A stretch of DNA of 64,000 nt from Thiomonas intermedia (lineage in GTDB: Bacteria; Pseudomonadota; Gammaproteobacteria; Burkholderiales; Burkholderiaceae_C), in the NCBI RefSeq assembly GCF_002028405.1, contig NZ_CP020046.1, positions 2,294,001-2,358,000 of the forward strand. Direction: 5' to 3'. The position numbers and the translations under genes were made by a program. Every line of letters begins with the position of its first letter. Within the stretch, counting starts at the first letter, position 1. The notes below the pieces were generated by a model. That model saw only the letters and a program-made list of their open reading frames with translations. It searched no databases and was not told the origin of the DNA. Shown in pieces: positions 61,734 to 64,000 of this stretch.

Positions 61734-63050
61734 TCAGCGATCCGGCGTCCAGGGGCCCCAACTGGGCTCGCGCACCTGCACGCCGGCCTGCGACAGGGTG
61801 GAGCGCACACGGCCGTCAATCGACACGGTCTTGAGCACCTCGCCGCCACGGCCGCCCGCAGAATAAAGCACGATCTGCCCGTTCGGGGCAAAGCTCGGGT
61901 GGCCGCAGTCGCTGCCATCGTCGAGCAACTGCGTGGCGTTGGTTTCGAGATTGATGGACCAGAGCTGAAAGCTGTTGCCCTTTTGCGAGATGTAGGCCAG
62001 CGTCTTGCCATCCGGGCTGATGGTCGGGCTGACGTTGTAGCCACCGCTGTAAGTCACGCGCTGCACGCTGCCGCCGCTCAGCCCGACCTTGTAGACCTGC
62101 GGGCCGCCGTCGCGGTCGCTGACAAAGTAAAGGCTCTGGCCGTCGGGTGAGAAAGTCGGCTCGGTGTCGATCGAGTACGAGCGCATCAACTGCCGGGGCG
62201 TGCCGCCCTTGCTCGGCATCAGATAGATCTGCGAACGGCCCGTGAGTGTGAGCACCACGGCGAGCGTGCCGCCGTCGGGCGAGAAGGCCGGCGCGCTGTT
62301 CGATCCCTTGAAATTGGCCACCATGCGGCGCGCGCCGCTGCGCACGTTCTGCAGGAAGACCACCGGCTTGCCCGTCTCGAAGGAGACGTAGGCCAGCTCC
62401 TGACCGTTGGGCGACCACACCGGCGAAAGCAGCGGCTCGCGGCTGCGCAGCGCGAACTGCGGATTGGCCCCGTCGCTGTCGGCGATGTTGAGCGAAAAGC
62501 TGTGCGGTCCCGCCTTGGTGATGTAGGCAATGCGCGTGGCAAACACCCCGCGCAGCCCGGTGAGCTTCTGATAGATGTAATCGCTGATCTTGTGCGCCGC
62601 CAAGCGCAGATCGCCCGGCATCACGGTCAGCGCCAAGCCGCCAAGGTCGGCCTGCTTCACCGCGTCCCAGAGGCGGAATTGCAACTGCCAGCGCCCACCG
62701 GCCACCTGCGCCACACTGCCACCGGCCACGGCCTCCAGGTTCTGCGAACGCCAGGCCGCGTAATTCGGCGGACCTTGCTCGGTCAGCGTCTGGCCGCCCA
62801 GATGGTTCACGGCGAAAAGCCCGCTGCGCGTGAGGTCGGCGCGCACGATGTCGGCGATCGGCTGCGGGCAATGGTTAGGGTCGCGGAAAGCGCCGATGCC
62901 CACGGGAATCTGCGTGGCGCCGATGCCCGAGACATCCACCTTGAACTGCGCCTGCGCCGAACGGCTCAGCGCGGCAAGCCCGGCCAACGAAGCAGCCCCG
63001 CGAAGAAGCGGAGTGGAGAGGGAACCTAGAACAAATCGGCGTCGCTGCAT
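61734..63050 (-). CDS. tolB: TolB, periplasmic beta-propeller protein of the Tol-Pal system
   Basis: A 438-residue periplasmic protein. A signal peptide with a twin-Arg-like start (RRRFVLGS ... AQAQF) is followed by the N-terminal alpha/beta domain (IADIVRADLTRSGLFAVNH) and a six-bladed propeller made of repeats such as LLSPVWSPNGQELAYVSFE, APAFSPDGGTLAVVL, TEPTFSPDGQSLYFVSD and SPTISPDGKTLAYIS. TolB binds Pal and the Tol inner-membrane complex. It lies 102 bases before pal. Upstream is a 180-base gap, then AT-richer DNA. Confidence 0.96.
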   Translation of the reverse strand: MQRRRFVLGSLSTPLLRGAASLAGLAALSRSAQAQFKVDVSGIGATQIPVGIGAFRDPNHCPQPIADIVRADLTRSGLFAVNHLGGQTLTEQGPPNYAAWRSQNLEAVAGGSVAQVAGGRWQLQFRLWDAVKQADLGGLALTVMPGDLRLAAHKISDYIYQKLTGLRGVFATRIAYITKAGPHSFSLNIADSDGANPQFALRSREPLLSPVWSPNGQELAYVSFETGKPVVFLQNVRSGARRMVANFKGSNSAPAFSPDGGTLAVVLTLTGRSQIYLMPSKGGTPRQLMRSYSIDTEPTFSPDGQSLYFVSDRDGGPQVYKVGLSGGSVQRVTYSGGYNVSPTISPDGKTLAYISQKGNSFQLWSINLETNATQLLDDGSDCGHPSFAPNGQIVLYSAGGRGGEVLKTVSIDGRVRSTLSQAGVQVREPSWGPWTPDR

Positions 63051-63230
63051 GGAGTGTCAATAGAGGGGCCGCGTTGCTTCAACAAGCGATCGCAAACACA
63101 GCGTTGAAATTCTAAGAAGGGCAGGAGCCCCGCCGTCGTAAAAATTCGCAAGTCTTGCTGCTTTGCGCAATTGAATCAGAACCTGGCGACAACAAGACTG
63201 AGTTGCAAATGGGGGATTGGTTCCGGCGGG

Positions 63231-64000
63231 TCACACGGAGAAGAGAATCTCTGAGCGGTGGCTAGAACCCTCCAGAAGGCCTTGCTCAGCTTTGTACGAC
63301 GATGTCGGGTTCGTCATGCGCTCGCCTAGCCGTCGAGCGTTTGCCGACTCACGATCCCGACTTGCCTCGAAGTGCCAAAGATGAAAAACCTCTGTTGACC
63401 AGTAGCCGTTGATCCGCTTGAGGCCTGCCCGCTGCAACCGCCAGACAAAGTCCGCGTCCTCGTGCCCCCATCCAACAAAAGCTTCATCAAAGCCATTGAC
63501 CTTGAAAAAATCATCTCTCCAAAGCGAAAAATTACAGCTCCTGATGCCGCTCCATTTGAAATGGGGAGATGCGTGACGCAGAAAGGGCGGAATTCTCGCG
63601 ACCATAGGAATCCATTTGTTGATCCGTCTGAAAAAACGCTGTTTCATCCAAAATAGAATTGAATTTTGAACAAGCTCCGGGCGACGAATAATTTCCTCTG
63701 TAATATCTTGATCGAGCAGAATGCGGCTGCCATTGATGAAGCAGCCCTGTCTTCTCTGATGCACATGCTGAGAAACAAAATCATGGCGCGGAATGCAATC
63801 GCCATCAAGAAAAATAAGGTAATTTCCGCCTGAGTTGAGAACCCCTTGGTTTCTCGCGGTTGATGCAGTGAAGCCGATGTCTGGGTGCCATATATATTTA
63901 ATTCTGAATGGCCATTCCTGGCTATGTAGAAAACTTTGTGTAATTTGAGTATGGCTTGCGTTTGAGCCGTCATCGGTGATAACGACTTCACTAGGTATGG
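63231..64000 (-). CDS. Family 2 glycosyltransferase (5' end outside window)
   Basis: A GT-A-fold glycosyltransferase, about 256 visible residues. The nucleotide-sugar site shows VVITDDGSN near the window edge and the DxD motif in NYLIFLDGDCIP. The C-terminal half has the galactosyltransferase-like block GFDEAFVGWGHEDADFVWRLQRAG, found in enzymes that build chondroitin-like or other polysaccharide chains. The coding DNA is clearly AT-richer than the rest of the window and uses different codons, a sign of acquisition. The frame is continuous to the window end. It is probably the first visible gene of a surface-polysaccharide locus. Confidence 0.9.
   Translation of the reverse strand, partial: IPSEVVITDDGSNASHTQITQSFLHSQEWPFRIKYIWHPDIGFTASTARNQGVLNSGGNYLIFLDGDCIPRHDFVSQHVHQRRQGCFINGSRILLDQDITEEIIRRPELVQNSILFWMKQRFFRRINKWIPMVARIPPFLRHASPHFKWSGIRSCNFSLWRDDFFKVNGFDEAFVGWGHEDADFVWRLQRAGLKRINGYWSTEVFHLWHFEASRDRESANARRLGERMTNPTSSYKAEQGLLEGSSHRSEILFSV

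Overview
The window is high-GC DNA with gene content and gene order typical of the betaproteobacterial order Burkholderiales. The blocks hemL-thiD-rubredoxin-pilGHIJ-chpA, RNB nuclease-TonB-like-aroE-mtgA and tolB-pal-cpoB-queC all occur in that order in this group. A YeeE/YedE (thiosulfate-type) transporter and the dispersed GC-rich repeats would fit a sulfur-oxidising genus such as Thiomonas, but that genus-level guess is inference. The first gene (photolyase) and the last (glycosyltransferase) are cut by the window ends.

Layout. 1-434: end of a DNA photolyase. 453-10322 (minus): the chemosensory system of type IV pili (pilG, pilH, pilI, pilJ, chpA) with an upstream rubredoxin. 10475-12742 (plus): thiD and hemL. 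12833-17387 (minus): RNB nuclease, TonB-like, aroE, mtgA. 17416-17683: tandem GC-rich repeat. 17693-31888: housekeeping genes including a FabG-type reductase, mnmC, 5-formyl-THF cyclo-ligase, slt, a Rep-type helicase, and a LysR/DUF2917 divergent pair. 32097-41606: fadD, a PAS-GGDEF-EAL protein, a poly-glycine lipoprotein, cca, a secreted DUF255 protein and lapA. 41710-42741: isocitrate dehydrogenase.

42749-52535 is the most interesting region. A MerR-type regulator with complete adenosylcobalamin photoreceptor motifs (CarH/LitR family) is divergent from a nine-gene minus-strand run: glutathione peroxidase, folE2, FAD oxidoreductase, DUF1365, CFA-synthase-like methyltransferase, chalcone-isomerase-like protein, MFS transporter, DUF3833 lipoprotein and SDR. 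Three near-identical palindromes (TTTGTCYWGGACA) lie in the divergent intergenic region. I read this as a light- or singlet-oxygen-responsive membrane-lipid remodelling module under B12 photoreceptor control. A 334-bp array of hairpin repeats is inserted inside the gene run.

52520-57470 holds clcB, rfaE2, a COG4087-type HAD protein, a yqjD/yqjE-like trio, a RelE/ParE-Phd toxin-antitoxin pair and two tRNA-Lys genes. 57480-63050 (minus) holds tcdA, a YeeE transporter, and the tol-pal block with queC. From 63231 the DNA becomes AT-richer and encodes a family 2 glycosyltransferase, probably the edge of a polysaccharide island.

Two dispersed repeat families are recognisable. Family A is a GC-rich palindromic element near 12751, 17416 and 27893. 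Family B is a CTCCC/GGGAG hairpin element near 40955 and 45442, and one copy supplies the end of a coding sequence.
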